DNA from: Subtercola vilae
Lineage (GTDB): Bacteria; Actinomycetota; Actinomycetes; Actinomycetales; Microbacteriaceae
Assembly (NCBI RefSeq): GCF_004923255.1
Contig: NZ_QYRT01000011.1
Location: 40,978-104,977 of the forward strand
Direction of reading: 5' to 3'
DNA length: 64,000 nucleotides
Shown here: positions 1 through 8,283 of the stretch, piece by piece
Numbering within the stretch: the first letter of the stretch is position 1
Layout of the letters: each line of letters begins with the position of its first letter
Made by a program: the position numbers and the translations under genes
The notes under the pieces: generated by a model
Seen by the model: the letters and a program-made list of their open reading frames with translations, nothing else
What the model was told of the DNA's origin: nothing
Databases searched by the model: none

Positions 1-15
1 ACCGGAGGCGATGAC

Positions 16-2268
16 ATGACCGAAACCACGGCTTCGACCAACGCGTCGTTGAGGCGTCTCGTACCGCGTCTGTTCTCCCGTGCGCAACCTGCCGGCGCGG
101 TCGACACGCTCATTCGCACCGTTCGGTCGAATCACCCCAAGGCCGATCTCAGCATCATCGAGCGGGCCTACACGGTTGCCGAACGTGCCCACGACGGCCA
201 GAAGCGACGCAGCGGCGAGCCGTACATCACGCATCCGGTCGCCGTCGCGCAAATTCTCGCGGAGCTCGGAATCGGTACCAAGACCATCGCTGCGGCACTG
301 CTGCACGACACGGTCGAAGACACCGACTACTCCCTCGACTCACTGCGGGCCGAGTTCGGTGACGAGGTCGCCATGCTGGTTGACGGCGTGACCAAGCTCG
401 ACAAGGTCAAGTATGGCGAGAGCGCGCAGGCCGAGACCGTTCGAAAGATGATCGTGGCGATGTCGAAAGACATCAGGGTACTGATCATCAAGCTGGCCGA
501 CCGGCTGCACAACGCCCGCACCTGGGGCTTCGTGTCACCCGAGTCGTCGACCCGCAAGGCGCAGGAGACCCTCGAGATCTATGCGCCGCTCGCTCATCGG
601 TTGGGCATCCAGGCCATCAAATGGGAGCTCGAAGACCTCTCGTTCGCCGTTCTGTCACCGAAGCTCTACGTCGAGATCGAGAATCTCGTGCGACAGCGAA
701 CGCCTCAGCGTGAAGAGTACGTGCAGCAGGTCATCGACATGGTCACCGACGACCTGAAGACGTCGAAGATTCGCGGCAAGGTCGCGGGCCGACCTAAGCA
801 GTACTACTCGATCTACCAGAAGATGATCGTGCGGGGGCGGGAGTTCGATGAGATCTACGACCTCGTCGGTATTCGCGTACTCGTGAACTCGGTTCGCGAC
901 TGTTACGCCGTTCTCGGCGCGATTCACGCCCGCTGGACACCGATGCCCGGCCGGTTCAAAGATTACATAGCGACACCCAAGTTCAACCTCTACCAGTCTC
1001 TTCACACCACGGTTGTCGGCCCCGGCGGCCGGGCGGTCGAGATTCAGATTCGCACCAACGAGATGCATCAGCGGGCCGAGTTCGGTGTCGCCGCGCACTG
1101 GAAGTACAAAGAGCGCGTCAACTCCGGTAAGACCGCCACGGCTGACGACCGGGGAGACGCCGACATGGCGTGGCTCGCCCGCATCTCCGACTGGCAGGCC
1201 GAAACGGTCGACCCGGGCGAGTTTCTCGACTCGCTGCGATTCGAGATCGGTGCCAAAGAGGTCTACGTCTTCACTCCGAAGGGCCGGGTCATCGGCCTGC
1301 CTGCCGGTGCCACCCCGGTCGACTTCGCCTACGCGGTGCACACCGAAGTAGGCCATCGCACCATGGGCGCCAAGGTCAATGGTCGCCTAGTTCCGCTAGA
1401 GAGCTCACTCACGACGGGCGATGTTGTCGAGGTCTTCACCTCGAAGAACCCCGACTCGGGCCCGAGCCAAGACTGGCTCACGTTCGTTCAGAGCCCTCGG
1501 GCGCGCAACAAGATTCGCCAATGGTTCACCAAGGAGCGCCGCGACGAGGCCATCGAGCAGGGTCGCGACTCCATTGCACGGGCCATGCGCAAGCAGAATC
1601 TGCCCCTGCAGAAACTGATGAGCCAGGATTCGTTCACCGAGGTGGCCGCCCAGCTGAACTACGACAACGTCGAGGCTCTGTACGCGGCCATCGGCGAGGG
1701 CCACGTCTCGACGCAGTCGGTCATCGAGAAGGTGCTGCAGTCGCTGCAGACCGAGGTCGAGAGCGACGACAGCGAGATCGACGTCGGTGTGGGCCGACGC
1801 CCACGCTCATCACACAGCGAGTCTGGTGTGCTGGTTCGTGGCGCCCCCGACATTCTGGTGAAGCTCGCGAAGTGCTGCACTCCGGTGCCGGGCGACGACA
1901 TCGTGGGCTTCGTGACCCGCGGCACCGGTGTCTCGGTTCACCAGTCGGACTGCCACAACGTGAAGTCGCTGCTGCTCGAACCCGAACGCATGATCGAGGT
2001 CGATTGGGCTCCATCGTCGAAGAGTGTCTTCCTGGTGCAGATCCAGGTCGAGGCACTCGACCGCTCGGGTCTTCTCTCCGACGTCACCCGCGTCTTGTCT
2101 GAGCACCACGTGAACATTCTGTCGGCTACGGTCAGTACGTCACGCGACCGCCTGGCCATCAGCCGGTTCGTCTTCGAAATGGGTGACACCACCCACCTCG
2201 ACCGCGTACTGAACGCGGTGCGGCGCATCGACGCCGTCTACGACGTCTACCGCGTCAGCGGGGGATAG
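16..2268 (+). CDS. rel: Bifunctional (p)ppGpp synthetase/hydrolase Rel (RSH family)
   Basis: Makes and degrades the stringent-response alarmone (p)ppGpp from ATP and GTP/GDP in the cytoplasm, normally at stalled ribosomes. The 750 residues are standard for a long RSH protein. The HD hydrolase domain carries H97-D98 in LLHDTVED. The synthetase domain has RFKD at 313-316, the RXKD form typical of bifunctional Rel rather than the EXDD of monofunctional RelA. A TGS domain follows from about residue 414, then a Cys/His-rich stretch and a C-terminal ACT domain from about 670. A GGAGG lies at positions 4-8, 7 nt before the ATG. An ATG at 11 stops after two codons. The promoter lies outside the window. 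Confidence 0.97.
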   Translation: MTETTASTNASLRRLVPRLFSRAQPAGAVDTLIRTVRSNHPKADLSIIERAYTVAERAHDGQKRRSGEPYITHPVAVAQILAELGIGTKTIAAALLHDTVEDTDYSLDSLRAEFGDEVAMLVDGVTKLDKVKYGESAQAETVRKMIVAMSKDIRVLIIKLADRLHNARTWGFVSPESSTRKAQETLEIYAPLAHRLGIQAIKWELEDLSFAVLSPKLYVEIENLVRQRTPQREEYVQQVIDMVTDDLKTSKIRGKVAGRPKQYYSIYQKMIVRGREFDEIYDLVGIRVLVNSVRDCYAVLGAIHARWTPMPGRFKDYIATPKFNLYQSLHTTVVGPGGRAVEIQIRTNEMHQRAEFGVAAHWKYKERVNSGKTATADDRGDADMAWLARISDWQAETVDPGEFLDSLRFEIGAKEVYVFTPKGRVIGLPAGATPVDFAYAVHTEVGHRTMGAKVNGRLVPLESSLTTGDVVEVFTSKNPDSGPSQDWLTFVQSPRARNKIRQWFTKERRDEAIEQGRDSIARAMRKQNLPLQKLMSQDSFTEVAAQLNYDNVEALYAAIGEGHVSTQSVIEKVLQSLQTEVESDDSEIDVGVGRRPRSSHSESGVLVRGAPDILVKLAKCCTPVPGDDIVGFVTRGTGVSVHQSDCHNVKSLLLEPERMIEVDWAPSSKSVFLVQIQVEALDRSGLLSDVTRVLSEHHVNILSATVSTSRDRLAISRFVFEMGDTTHLDRVLNAVRRIDAVYDVYRVSGG

Positions 2269-2955
2269 GCGACCGGTCGCTTCGGCCTCGGGCTCTTGGG
2301 CCTCGGGCTCTTCGGCCTCGATCAGGTCGAACACACGTCTCAGGCGATGCAGCGCCACGAGCTTGTGCGGAAGACCGCGGGCGGGCCGCAGACGGCTGGC
2401 AATGTCGTCGAAGCTGACCCCCGACGTGACAAGGAGAGCCGCTAGGGCGGCCACCGTCGTGCTCTCGAACGTCTGCGCTGTTCGGGCAATGTCGATGACC
2501 GTTCGAATGAGCGAGGTTACGGCAACCCCACCCACCAGAACCACGTCACCCGCACCCAGTACGACCTCACGAATCTCGAAGTCGTGTGACGACGAAGCCC
2601 GACGCGAGCTCTGTGCCTCGACGCAGACCTGGTGAGGAGTCGGCGCCCGACCGAGGGCCCCGTACAACCACAGCGCACTGCGGCGCTCGAGGATGCCCCA
2701 CCGAGGTGTACTGCGGAGGGCCGCCTGCGCCCGCAGCAACACGGTCTCGGGTTCGGCCACACTCGCGTACTCTTCGTCGACCGCGAACACCTCGCCGTCG
2801 AGTCGGAGCGCAGAGAGCTCGGCAACGCTGAACGCGCTGGCAAGGCCCAGTGACGAGGAAGAACGAGCGAACGACGAAGACGAAGACGAAGACGAAGACC
2901 TAGACAAAGACCGAGACGAGTACAGAGAAGAAGACACAGCAACGACTGATGACAT
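2140..2955 (-). CDS. AbiEi-like conserved protein with poly-Ser N-terminus
   Basis: Function unknown. The middle ([16 protein letters not shown], an [11 protein letters not shown] segment, then a [13 protein letters not shown] segment) resembles actinobacterial proteins labelled AbiEi-family antitoxin. That is recognition by eye, not a search. No AbiEii-type nucleotidyltransferase lies beside it, so a toxin-antitoxin role is unsupported. The N-terminus holds a run of serines encoded by TCT-TCG repeats, and the C-terminal third has an acidic [14 protein letters not shown] repeat. The last 43 codons overlap the 3' end of rel in antisense, so this C-terminus may be a recent extension. I chose ATG 2955 with a distant AGAGG. 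GTG 2997 would add 14 residues but has no visible ribosome-binding site. Confidence 0.6.
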   Translation of the reverse strand: MSSVVAVSSSLYSSRSLSRSSSSSSSSSFARSSSSLGLASAFSVAELSALRLDGEVFAVDEEYASVAEPETVLLRAQAALRSTPRWGILERRSALWLYGALGRAPTPHQVCVEAQSSRRASSSHDFEIREVVLGAGDVVLVGGVAVTSLIRTVIDIARTAQTFESTTVAALAALLVTSGVSFDDIASRLRPARGLPHKLVALHRLRRVFDLIEAEEPEAQEPEAEATGRLSPADAVDVVDGVDAPHRVQYAVEVGGVTHFEDEPADGQAVA

Positions 2956-3033
2956 GGGCCCAGCATGAGCCTCTGTCGCCCAGCTCCGACGCGTCACAGA
3001 GCCATCTGTGGAGAACTACTCCGCCACGACAGA

Positions 3034-3049
3034 CGGGGGATAACCCCCG
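3034..3049 (-). terminator. Possible terminator hairpin after the DUF349 gene
   Basis: A perfect 6-bp G/C stem (CGGGGG/CCCCCG) closes a 4-nt ATAA loop 7 nt downstream of the minus-strand DUF349 stop codon. There is no T-run after it on that strand, so intrinsic termination is only a guess. Confidence 0.3.
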
Positions 3050-3055
3050 CCCGCG

Positions 3056-4294
3056 CTAGTTCAGTGCGTCGAGCCACACCTTGCGGGCATCCAGAGCCTC
3101 TTGAAGCTCGGCCACCTTCGAGGTGTTTCCGGCGGCCTTGGCCGCGTCGATCTCGCCTTGCAGCTTGGCGATGGCATCGGTGAGCTGGCCGGCGAGGCCC
3201 TCTGCACGCGCCTTCTTCTCGGGATTGTTCTTCTGCCAGAAGTCTTCGTCGAGCTTGCGAACGGCGGCTTCGATTTTGCGGAGCCGCTCGTCGACGACCT
3301 TCACCTGGTCGCGAGGAACCTTGCCGATCTCGTCCCAGCGGCGCTGAATGGAGCTCAGCTTGTCGCGAGCGATGGTTCGGTCGGTCTCGGTGAGCAGAGG
3401 GTCGGCTTCGGTCAGCAGCGCGAGCTTGGCTGCGAGGTTCTCGGAGAACTCTTCGTCGTCTTTGGCCACGACCTCACCGCGGGCGGCGTAGAGCAGGTCG
3501 CCGGCGGCCTTGAACTTGTCCCACAGAGTGTCGTCGACACGCTTGCCTGCGCGGCCCGCATTCTTCCACTCCGTGAGCAGGTCACGGTAGGCGTTGACGC
3601 CGTCGGCGCCCTTCGGCAGCAGCGCCTCAGCGCGTTCGACGAGTTGCTGCTTCTTCGAACGGGCGTCACGGTGAGCCGTGTCGAGCTCGGCGAAGAATGC
3701 TTTGCGGTGGCCTTCGATGATCGTGCGGGCGTCGCGAAAACGCTTCCACAGCTCGCCGGCTTCGGTGCGAGGCAGGCGCGGGCCGTCTTGCTGGTGCTTC
3801 TGCCAGCGCGCGAACATCTCGTCGAGGCGGGCGGTCACCTGCTTCCACTGGGCCTTGGCCGGGTCTTCGAGTGACAGGGCTTCGACTTCTTCGACGATGG
3901 CCGTGCGCTCAGCGATGGCGTCGGTGAGCAACGCCTTGGCTTCACCCTGCTGCTTCTCTGTCAGCGACGAAACGGCCTCGGAGAGTGCATCGACCCGCTT
4001 CTTCAGCGACTCGAGGTCGCCGATGGCGTTCGCAGTCGTGATGGCACTCGAGAGCGTCGAAACGGCCTTGCTCACGTCAGACGCCGAGGCGCCGCGTTTG
4101 ACACGCTGTTCGAGGAGAGTCACCTGGCCGGCAAGGTCGGTGTACTTGCGTTCGAAATAGGCGAGAGCTTCTTCGGGTGTGCCGTCGGGAAACTGGCCCA
4201 CCACACGCTCGCCAGAGGCTTCGCGTAGGTAGACCGTTCCGGTCTCGTCAACGCGTCCCCATGGATGCTGGTCAGTACTGGTCACGAAATTCAC
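3056..4294 (-). CDS. DUF349 domain-containing protein
   Basis: A 412-residue, largely helical protein made of repeated DUF349 units. The family pattern is seen several times as W..V..RLDEMFARWQ, LWKRFRDAR and DTLWDKFKAAGDLLYAAR. The central region is rich in Lys, Glu and Ala and is probably coiled coil. No signal peptide or membrane segment is visible. The molecular function of the family is not established, and I do not assign one. The GTG start lies 1 nt after the TAG stop of the upstream cyclophilin gene, so the two are probably co-transcribed and translationally coupled. An in-frame GTG three codons later is a possible alternative start. Confidence 0.85.
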   Translation of the reverse strand: MNFVTSTDQHPWGRVDETGTVYLREASGERVVGQFPDGTPEEALAYFERKYTDLAGQVTLLEQRVKRGASASDVSKAVSTLSSAITTANAIGDLESLKKRVDALSEAVSSLTEKQQGEAKALLTDAIAERTAIVEEVEALSLEDPAKAQWKQVTARLDEMFARWQKHQQDGPRLPRTEAGELWKRFRDARTIIEGHRKAFFAELDTAHRDARSKKQQLVERAEALLPKGADGVNAYRDLLTEWKNAGRAGKRVDDTLWDKFKAAGDLLYAARGEVVAKDDEEFSENLAAKLALLTEADPLLTETDRTIARDKLSSIQRRWDEIGKVPRDQVKVVDERLRKIEAAVRKLDEDFWQKNNPEKKARAEGLAGQLTDAIAKLQGEIDAAKAAGNTSKVAELQEALDARKVWLDALN

Positions 4295-4295
4295 C

Positions 4296-5093
4296 CTACT
4301 GCACAGTGACGCTGGTGATTGTGGTGGGAACAGCCGGAGTCTCGGTTCCTGAGGTCACACCGGCGGCAATCACCCCACTCTGCAGCTGGTCGAGGCCACT
4401 GGTGACCTGGCCGATGACGGTGTAGCCCCCTACCGTGTCTGCCGGAATCGTGCTGTCGGCGTAGACGATGAAGAACTGGCTGCCTTCGCTGTAGGCCTGG
4501 TCTCCGACACGAGCCATGGCGATGGTGCCCGCCTTGTAGACGTTGTCGGTCGGAGCGTTCTCGACGGGGCCGTAATAGTAGCCGGGGCCACCGTTGCCCG
4601 TGCCGGTGGGGTCGCCGCACTGCAGTACGAAAATACCCGTGACGGTGAGGCGGTGGCACGTGACGCCGGTGTAGAAGCCCGCCTGGATGAGCGAGATGGT
4701 CGACGACACGGCCTGGGGCGCTGCGGCACCGTTCAGGGTGAAGCCGAGAGCGATCTGGTTCAGGGTGAGCGTACCCGTCCAGTCGCGACCGGCGGCGATG
4801 GTGGCTGCGGGCACGGTTCCGCTGTTTGCCGAGGCGTTCGGCGTGGCCGAGGGAGTGGGGGCCACAGACGCCGTGGCCGAGGGCGACGGCACCGGCGCGC
4901 CCGGGCCACCCGTGAAGTAGAGGGTCTGCACCACGATGGCCACGGCCACGACGACGAGCACCACGATCACCGAGACGATGTTGTCGCGCTTTCGACGGGT
5001 GACCTGGCTGGCATGCACGCTCTGGCGCGCCTGGTAGTTACGGAGCCTCTGCTTGGCTTCGCGTGCCTCGCGCTCGGAATTGGTCGGTGCCAC
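4296..5093 (-). CDS. Membrane-anchored cyclophilin-type peptidyl-prolyl isomerase
   Basis: Probably catalyses cis-trans isomerisation of prolyl bonds outside the membrane. The 265-residue product begins with a charged cytoplasmic segment ([15 protein letters not shown]). One transmembrane helix follows ([16 protein letters not shown]), then an Ala/Ser/Pro-rich linker. The cyclophilin fold comes next, including [21 protein letters not shown] and [14 protein letters not shown] 5093 is chosen because a GGAGG precedes it with 4-nt spacing. Longer in-frame extensions would run back into the divergent rarA gene. It forms a two-gene unit with the DUF349 gene 1 nt downstream. Confidence 0.88.
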   Translation of the reverse strand: MAPTNSEREAREAKQRLRNYQARQSVHASQVTRRKRDNIVSVIVVLVVVAVAIVVQTLYFTGGPGAPVPSPSATASVAPTPSATPNASANSGTVPAATIAAGRDWTGTLTLNQIALGFTLNGAAAPQAVSSTISLIQAGFYTGVTCHRLTVTGIFVLQCGDPTGTGNGGPGYYYGPVENAPTDNVYKAGTIAMARVGDQAYSEGSQFFIVYADSTIPADTVGGYTVIGQVTSGLDQLQSGVIAAGVTSGTETPAVPTTITSVTVQ

Positions 5094-5171
5094 GAATCCT
5101 CCACCACCGGGTCGACCGGCAGAACGTTGTGTTGCGTCCGGCGCGAAAAACGCGCAGGCCCCCGAGAACTT

Positions 5172-5177
5172 TACAAT
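5172..5177 (+). promoter_or_regulatory. -10 element of a probable leaderless rarA promoter
   Basis: TACAAT matches the actinobacterial TANNNT -10 motif and is followed by exactly 6 nt before the rarA ATG. Transcription would then start at or next to the start codon. No Shine-Dalgarno sequence precedes rarA, which fits. No convincing -35 element is visible. Confidence 0.55.
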
Positions 5178-5183
5178 AAGAGC

Positions 5184-6521
5184 ATGGTCACCTCGCAGCC
5201 CGGGCTCCACGCGGGAGCCGTTCCGCTGGCGGTACGCATGCGCCCGAAGAGCCTCGATGAGGTCGCGGGCCAGAAACACCTGTTGCGGCCCGGCTCACCG
5301 CTGGTGAATCTGGCGACCGACGAGAGTGGTGCGCAGGGGTCGGTGTCGATCATCCTGTGGGGCCCGCCGGGTACCGGCAAGACCACGCTGGCGCAGGCCA
5401 TCGCGCACAGTTCGAACCGCAAGTTCGTCGAGCTGTCGGCCGTGACCGCCGGCGTGAAAGACGTGCGCCAAGTCATGGAAGAGGCTTTTCGAAGCCGTGA
5501 CCTCTACGGCGTGTCGACGGTTCTCTTTCTCGACGAGATCCACCGCTTCTCGAAGGCGCAGCAAGACGCTCTGCTTCCCGGGGTCGAGAACGGCTGGGTC
5601 ATCCTGGTGGCGGCCACCACCGAGAACCCTTCGTTCTCGGTCATCTCACCGCTGCTCTCGCGTTCCCTACTGCTCACCCTCGAGCCGCTGAGCGACGACG
5701 ACCTCGGTCTTCTCGTCGACAGGGCGGTTCTGGATGCCCGGGGGCTCGCCGGGCGGGTGAGCCTGAATGACGAGGCGAGGGCCACGATCATCCGGCTCGC
5801 ATCAGGCGATGCCCGGCGAGCCCTCACCGCCCTCGAAGCCGCGTCGACAGCGGTGCTCGCCGGAGTGTCTCTCGACTCCGACGTCACGCCGGAGATCACC
5901 GCGGAGATCGTGGCTCAGGCCGTCGACCGGGCGCTGCTGCGCTACGACCGCAACGGTGATGAGCACTACGACGTCATCAGCGCCTTCATCAAGTCGGTGC
6001 GCGGGTCTGACGTGGATGCGGCCATCCACTACCTCGCACGCATGATCGAGGCGGGCGAAGACCCACGCTTCATCGCCCGGCGCATCATCATCTCGGCGGC
6101 CGAAGACATCGGGCTGGCCGATCCGCAGGCGCTGGTCATTGCAACTGCCGCGGCCGACGCAGTGGCGTTCATCGGAATGCCGGAGGGGCGCATCCCGCTG
6201 GCCGAGGCCGTCGTGTACCTCGCGACGGCGCCGAAGTCGAACGCGTCGTACCTGGCGATCGATAGGGCTATCGCCGATGTGCGCGCGGGAAAGGCCGGGC
6301 GCGTGCCCAAACACTTGCGCGATGCGCACTATCCGGGCGCGAAACGACTCGGGCACGGCAAGGGCTACAAATACCCGCACGATGCCGAGCTCGGGGTGCT
6401 AGCGCAGCAGTACCTGCCCGACGAACTGACCGGAACCGAGTACTACCGGCCCACCGAGCACGGCAACGAGCGGGATGTGGCGGCGCGGCTGGAGAAGATC
6501 CGTAAGATCACGCGTGGTTGA
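5184..6521 (+). CDS. rarA: Replication-associated recombination protein A (RarA/MgsA), AAA+ ATPase
   Basis: Clamp-loader-like AAA+ ATPase acting at stalled replication forks. The 445 residues match the family length. Walker A is GPPGTGKT at 60-67 and Walker B is FLDEIHRF with D117-E118. The C-terminal MgsA/RarA domain includes [24 protein letters not shown] and a conserved [19 protein letters not shown] segment. ATG 5184 gives the family N-terminus ([17 protein letters not shown]). The frame stays open upstream, but that stretch lies over the divergent cyclophilin gene and is not coding here. The gene is probably read from a leaderless promoter. Confidence 0.96.
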   Translation: MVTSQPGLHAGAVPLAVRMRPKSLDEVAGQKHLLRPGSPLVNLATDESGAQGSVSIILWGPPGTGKTTLAQAIAHSSNRKFVELSAVTAGVKDVRQVMEEAFRSRDLYGVSTVLFLDEIHRFSKAQQDALLPGVENGWVILVAATTENPSFSVISPLLSRSLLLTLEPLSDDDLGLLVDRAVLDARGLAGRVSLNDEARATIIRLASGDARRALTALEAASTAVLAGVSLDSDVTPEITAEIVAQAVDRALLRYDRNGDEHYDVISAFIKSVRGSDVDAAIHYLARMIEAGEDPRFIARRIIISAAEDIGLADPQALVIATAAADAVAFIGMPEGRIPLAEAVVYLATAPKSNASYLAIDRAIADVRAGKAGRVPKHLRDAHYPGAKRLGHGKGYKYPHDAELGVLAQQYLPDELTGTEYYRPTEHGNERDVAARLEKIRKITRG

Positions 6522-6765
6522 GCCTGTTTCGGCTCCGTGACTGTGATAATCTTCTCAAGGCCTACTTTTGGGCGTCTTTAGCGCGGCTGCGAGAGACCCC
6601 AGACAAGGAAGAGCGAGTTCTTTAGCCGAACCGCCTGACCCATCCCTCTGAATATATTGCTTCGCCTGCCCTCGGCCGGCGAACGCGTATGAAACTCGAC
6701 AGCCCAGTGGGCGAACGAGTGCACGTCTCATTTCTTATTCAGATCTCTACTTTTGAAGGATGTTT
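6522..6765 (+). promoter_or_regulatory. Long rpsD promoter and 5' leader region
   Basis: This 244-nt gap holds no open frame of note. A TGTGATAAT sequence near 6542-6550 looks like an extended -10. If used, it gives an mRNA leader of about 200 nt. Short complementary segments (CGGCT at 6584-6588, AGCCG at 6624-6628) could fold. S4 represses its own mRNA in other bacteria, so autoregulation here is plausible. I do not recognise a known leader family. Confidence 0.4.
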
Positions 6766-7395
6766 GTGTCTACCAAGTCACGTACCCGCAGCAAGACCCG
6801 CCTTTCGAGGGCCCTCGGCATTGCGCTGACCCCCAAGGCGGCCAAGTACCTCGAGAAGCGTCCCTACGCTCCGGGTGAGCACGGCCGCACGAAGCGCAAG
6901 ACCGACTCCGACTACGCGGTGCGCCTCCGCGAGAAGCAGCGTCTGCGTGCCCAGTACGGCATTCGCGAGGCCCAGCTGAAGATCGCGTTCGAAGAGGCTC
7001 GTCGCGGCGGCGGACTGACCGGTGAGAACCTGGTCGAGCTGCTCGAGATGCGTCTCGACGCACTGGTTCTGCGTGCCGGGTTCGCCCGCACCACGGCCCA
7101 GGCTCGCCAGCTGATCGTTCACCGTCACATCCTCGTCGATGGTGCGCGCGTCGACCGCCCGTCGTTCCGCGTCAAGCCCGGCCAGATGATTCACGTTCAC
7201 GCTCGTTCAGAGGCGCTGCCTCCGTTCCAGGTTGCCGCAGCCGGTGGCCACGTCGACGTTCTGCCCAAGGTTCCCGGTTACCTCTCGGTCGAGATCGACA
7301 AGCTTCAGGCCCGTCTCGAGCGTCGCCCCAAGCGCGCCGAGGTTCCCGTGACCTGTGAAGTTCAGCTCGTCGTCGAGTACTACGCGGCTCGCTAG
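6766..7395 (+). CDS. rpsD: 30S ribosomal protein S4, zinc-free (C-) form
   Basis: Primary 16S rRNA-binding protein that nucleates 30S assembly. The sequence opens with the bacterial S4 signature (STKSRTRSKTRLSRALGIAL). The S4 RNA-binding domain lies at about 94-155 (MRLDALVLRAGFARTTAQAR). The N-terminal domain has no cysteines, so this is the C- form that does not bind zinc. The only cysteine is near the C-terminus. GTG 6766 is chosen because GAAGGA at 6755-6760 sits 5 nt upstream. The ATG at 6760 overlaps that ribosome-binding site. A strong terminator follows the gene. Confidence 0.96.
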   Translation: MSTKSRTRSKTRLSRALGIALTPKAAKYLEKRPYAPGEHGRTKRKTDSDYAVRLREKQRLRAQYGIREAQLKIAFEEARRGGGLTGENLVELLEMRLDALVLRAGFARTTAQARQLIVHRHILVDGARVDRPSFRVKPGQMIHVHARSEALPPFQVAAAGGHVDVLPKVPGYLSVEIDKLQARLERRPKRAEVPVTCEVQLVVEYYAAR

Positions 7396-7452
7396 TTTTC
7401 GTCTTCGCCTGACCGGCGACGTCGTTCTGGCAGTTCGTGCCAGCTACGCTTA

Positions 7453-7486
7453 GGGCGGGTCACCTTCGGGTGGCCCGCCCTTTTTT
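7453..7486 (+). terminator. Rho-independent terminator after rpsD
   Basis: A 12-bp stem (GGGCGGGTCACC with GGTGGCCCGCCC, one G-U pair) closes a TTCG tetraloop and is followed directly by six T residues. It ends the rpsD transcription unit before the DUF948 gene. Confidence 0.93.
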
Positions 7487-7538
7487 CATCACTCGTGCAT
7501 CACAAACCCTGAATCATCGAACCGAAGAGGAGTGCCCC

Positions 7539-7988
7539 ATGTCGGGTGGAGACATCGCAGGTCTGATTGCCGCCGGAGTGTTCGCGATTCTGGTCGCCAT
7601 CCTGGCGCTCCCACTGGTCAAACTCGGCAAGGTGTTCGATGAGACCACCCTCGCCATCCGTGATGTGAGCAAGGGCATCACGCCCATCCTCGAAGAGAGC
7701 ACCGTCACGATTCAGGAGGCGAACAAGCAGCTCGCCCGGGTCGACGCGATCACGTCGAACGTGGCAGAGGTCACCGGCAACGTGAACTCGCTTGTGGCGC
7801 TGTTCGCAGCGAGTGTCGGCGGCCCCTTGATCAAGATCGCGGGCTTCAGCGCAGCGGTGCGCGCGGCCATCCGCGGCGGCCGAGACCTTGCTGAGGAGAA
7901 CACCAATACGGGAGGCAACTCCTCCACAGGGCGACGCGCGGCCCGGGCATCCACAAAGAAGCCGAAGGCCCCGCGGTCAGACTATTGA
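7539..7988 (+). CDS. DUF948 domain-containing membrane protein
   Basis: A 149-residue protein of unknown function. One N-terminal transmembrane helix (IAGLIAAGVFAILVAILALPLV) is followed by an amphipathic region with regular hydrophobic spacing (VFDETTLAIRDVSKGITPIL, then VTIQEANKQLARVDAITSNV). This is typical of DUF948 proteins. A basic Ser/Lys tail ends the protein. AGAGGAG at about 7526-7532 precedes ATG 7539. The gene lies just after the rpsD terminator and 61 nt before a second small membrane protein and alaS, a neighbourhood common in Actinobacteria. Confidence 0.86.
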   Translation: MSGGDIAGLIAAGVFAILVAILALPLVKLGKVFDETTLAIRDVSKGITPILEESTVTIQEANKQLARVDAITSNVAEVTGNVNSLVALFAASVGGPLIKIAGFSAAVRAAIRGGRDLAEENTNTGGNSSTGRRAARASTKKPKAPRSDY

Positions 7989-8049
7989 CACGCACTAAAC
8001 TGGTCATCGATTTCACACTGATACACACATGAAACACAAGGAGCGCGTC

Positions 8050-8283
8050 GTGAAGAAAGTTCTGTGGTTTGCCGCCGGTATTACGGTCGGCGTCTTGGCC
8101 GCACACCAGTTCAACCAGACCGCCCAGGGCAAGAAGATCTTCGCCGAGCTCGACTCGAAGATCAAAGACTTCTCCGACGCACTGGTCGACGGTTATCACG
8201 AGCGTGAATCCGAACTGCGCGCCGCCATCGGCGACGCCGGCGACACGGTGAAAGACACCGTGAAGAAGGCAGCTGCGAAGTAG
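8050..8283 (+). CDS. Small YtxH-like membrane protein
   Basis: A 77-residue protein with one N-terminal membrane helix (VLWFAAGITVGVLAAHQF). A soluble helical tail rich in Lys, Asp and Glu ends in DTVKDTVKKAAAK. It resembles small YtxH-type or envelope-stress proteins, but no function can be given. GTG 8050 is chosen because AAGGAG at 8038-8043 precedes it by 6 nt. The in-frame ATG at 8029 lies upstream of that site. Its TAG stop shares one base with the alaS GTG start, so the two are probably translated together. Confidence 0.75.
   Translation: MKKVLWFAAGITVGVLAAHQFNQTAQGKKIFAELDSKIKDFSDALVDGYHERESELRAAIGDAGDTVKDTVKKAAAK

Noticed and set aside
2140..2955. AbiE toxin-antitoxin module
   Set aside because: Only an AbiEi-like protein is present. 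No AbiEii nucleotidyltransferase gene is on either side.
4653..5183. Upstream in-frame extension of rarA to 4653
   Set aside because: It would run antisense through the cyclophilin gene. The family N-terminus and the -10 element both point to ATG 5184.
7985..7990. TTGACA overlapping the DUF948 stop as a -35 element
   Set aside because: At 16-18 nt spacing there is no acceptable -10 (only CGATTT), so a promoter here is not supported.
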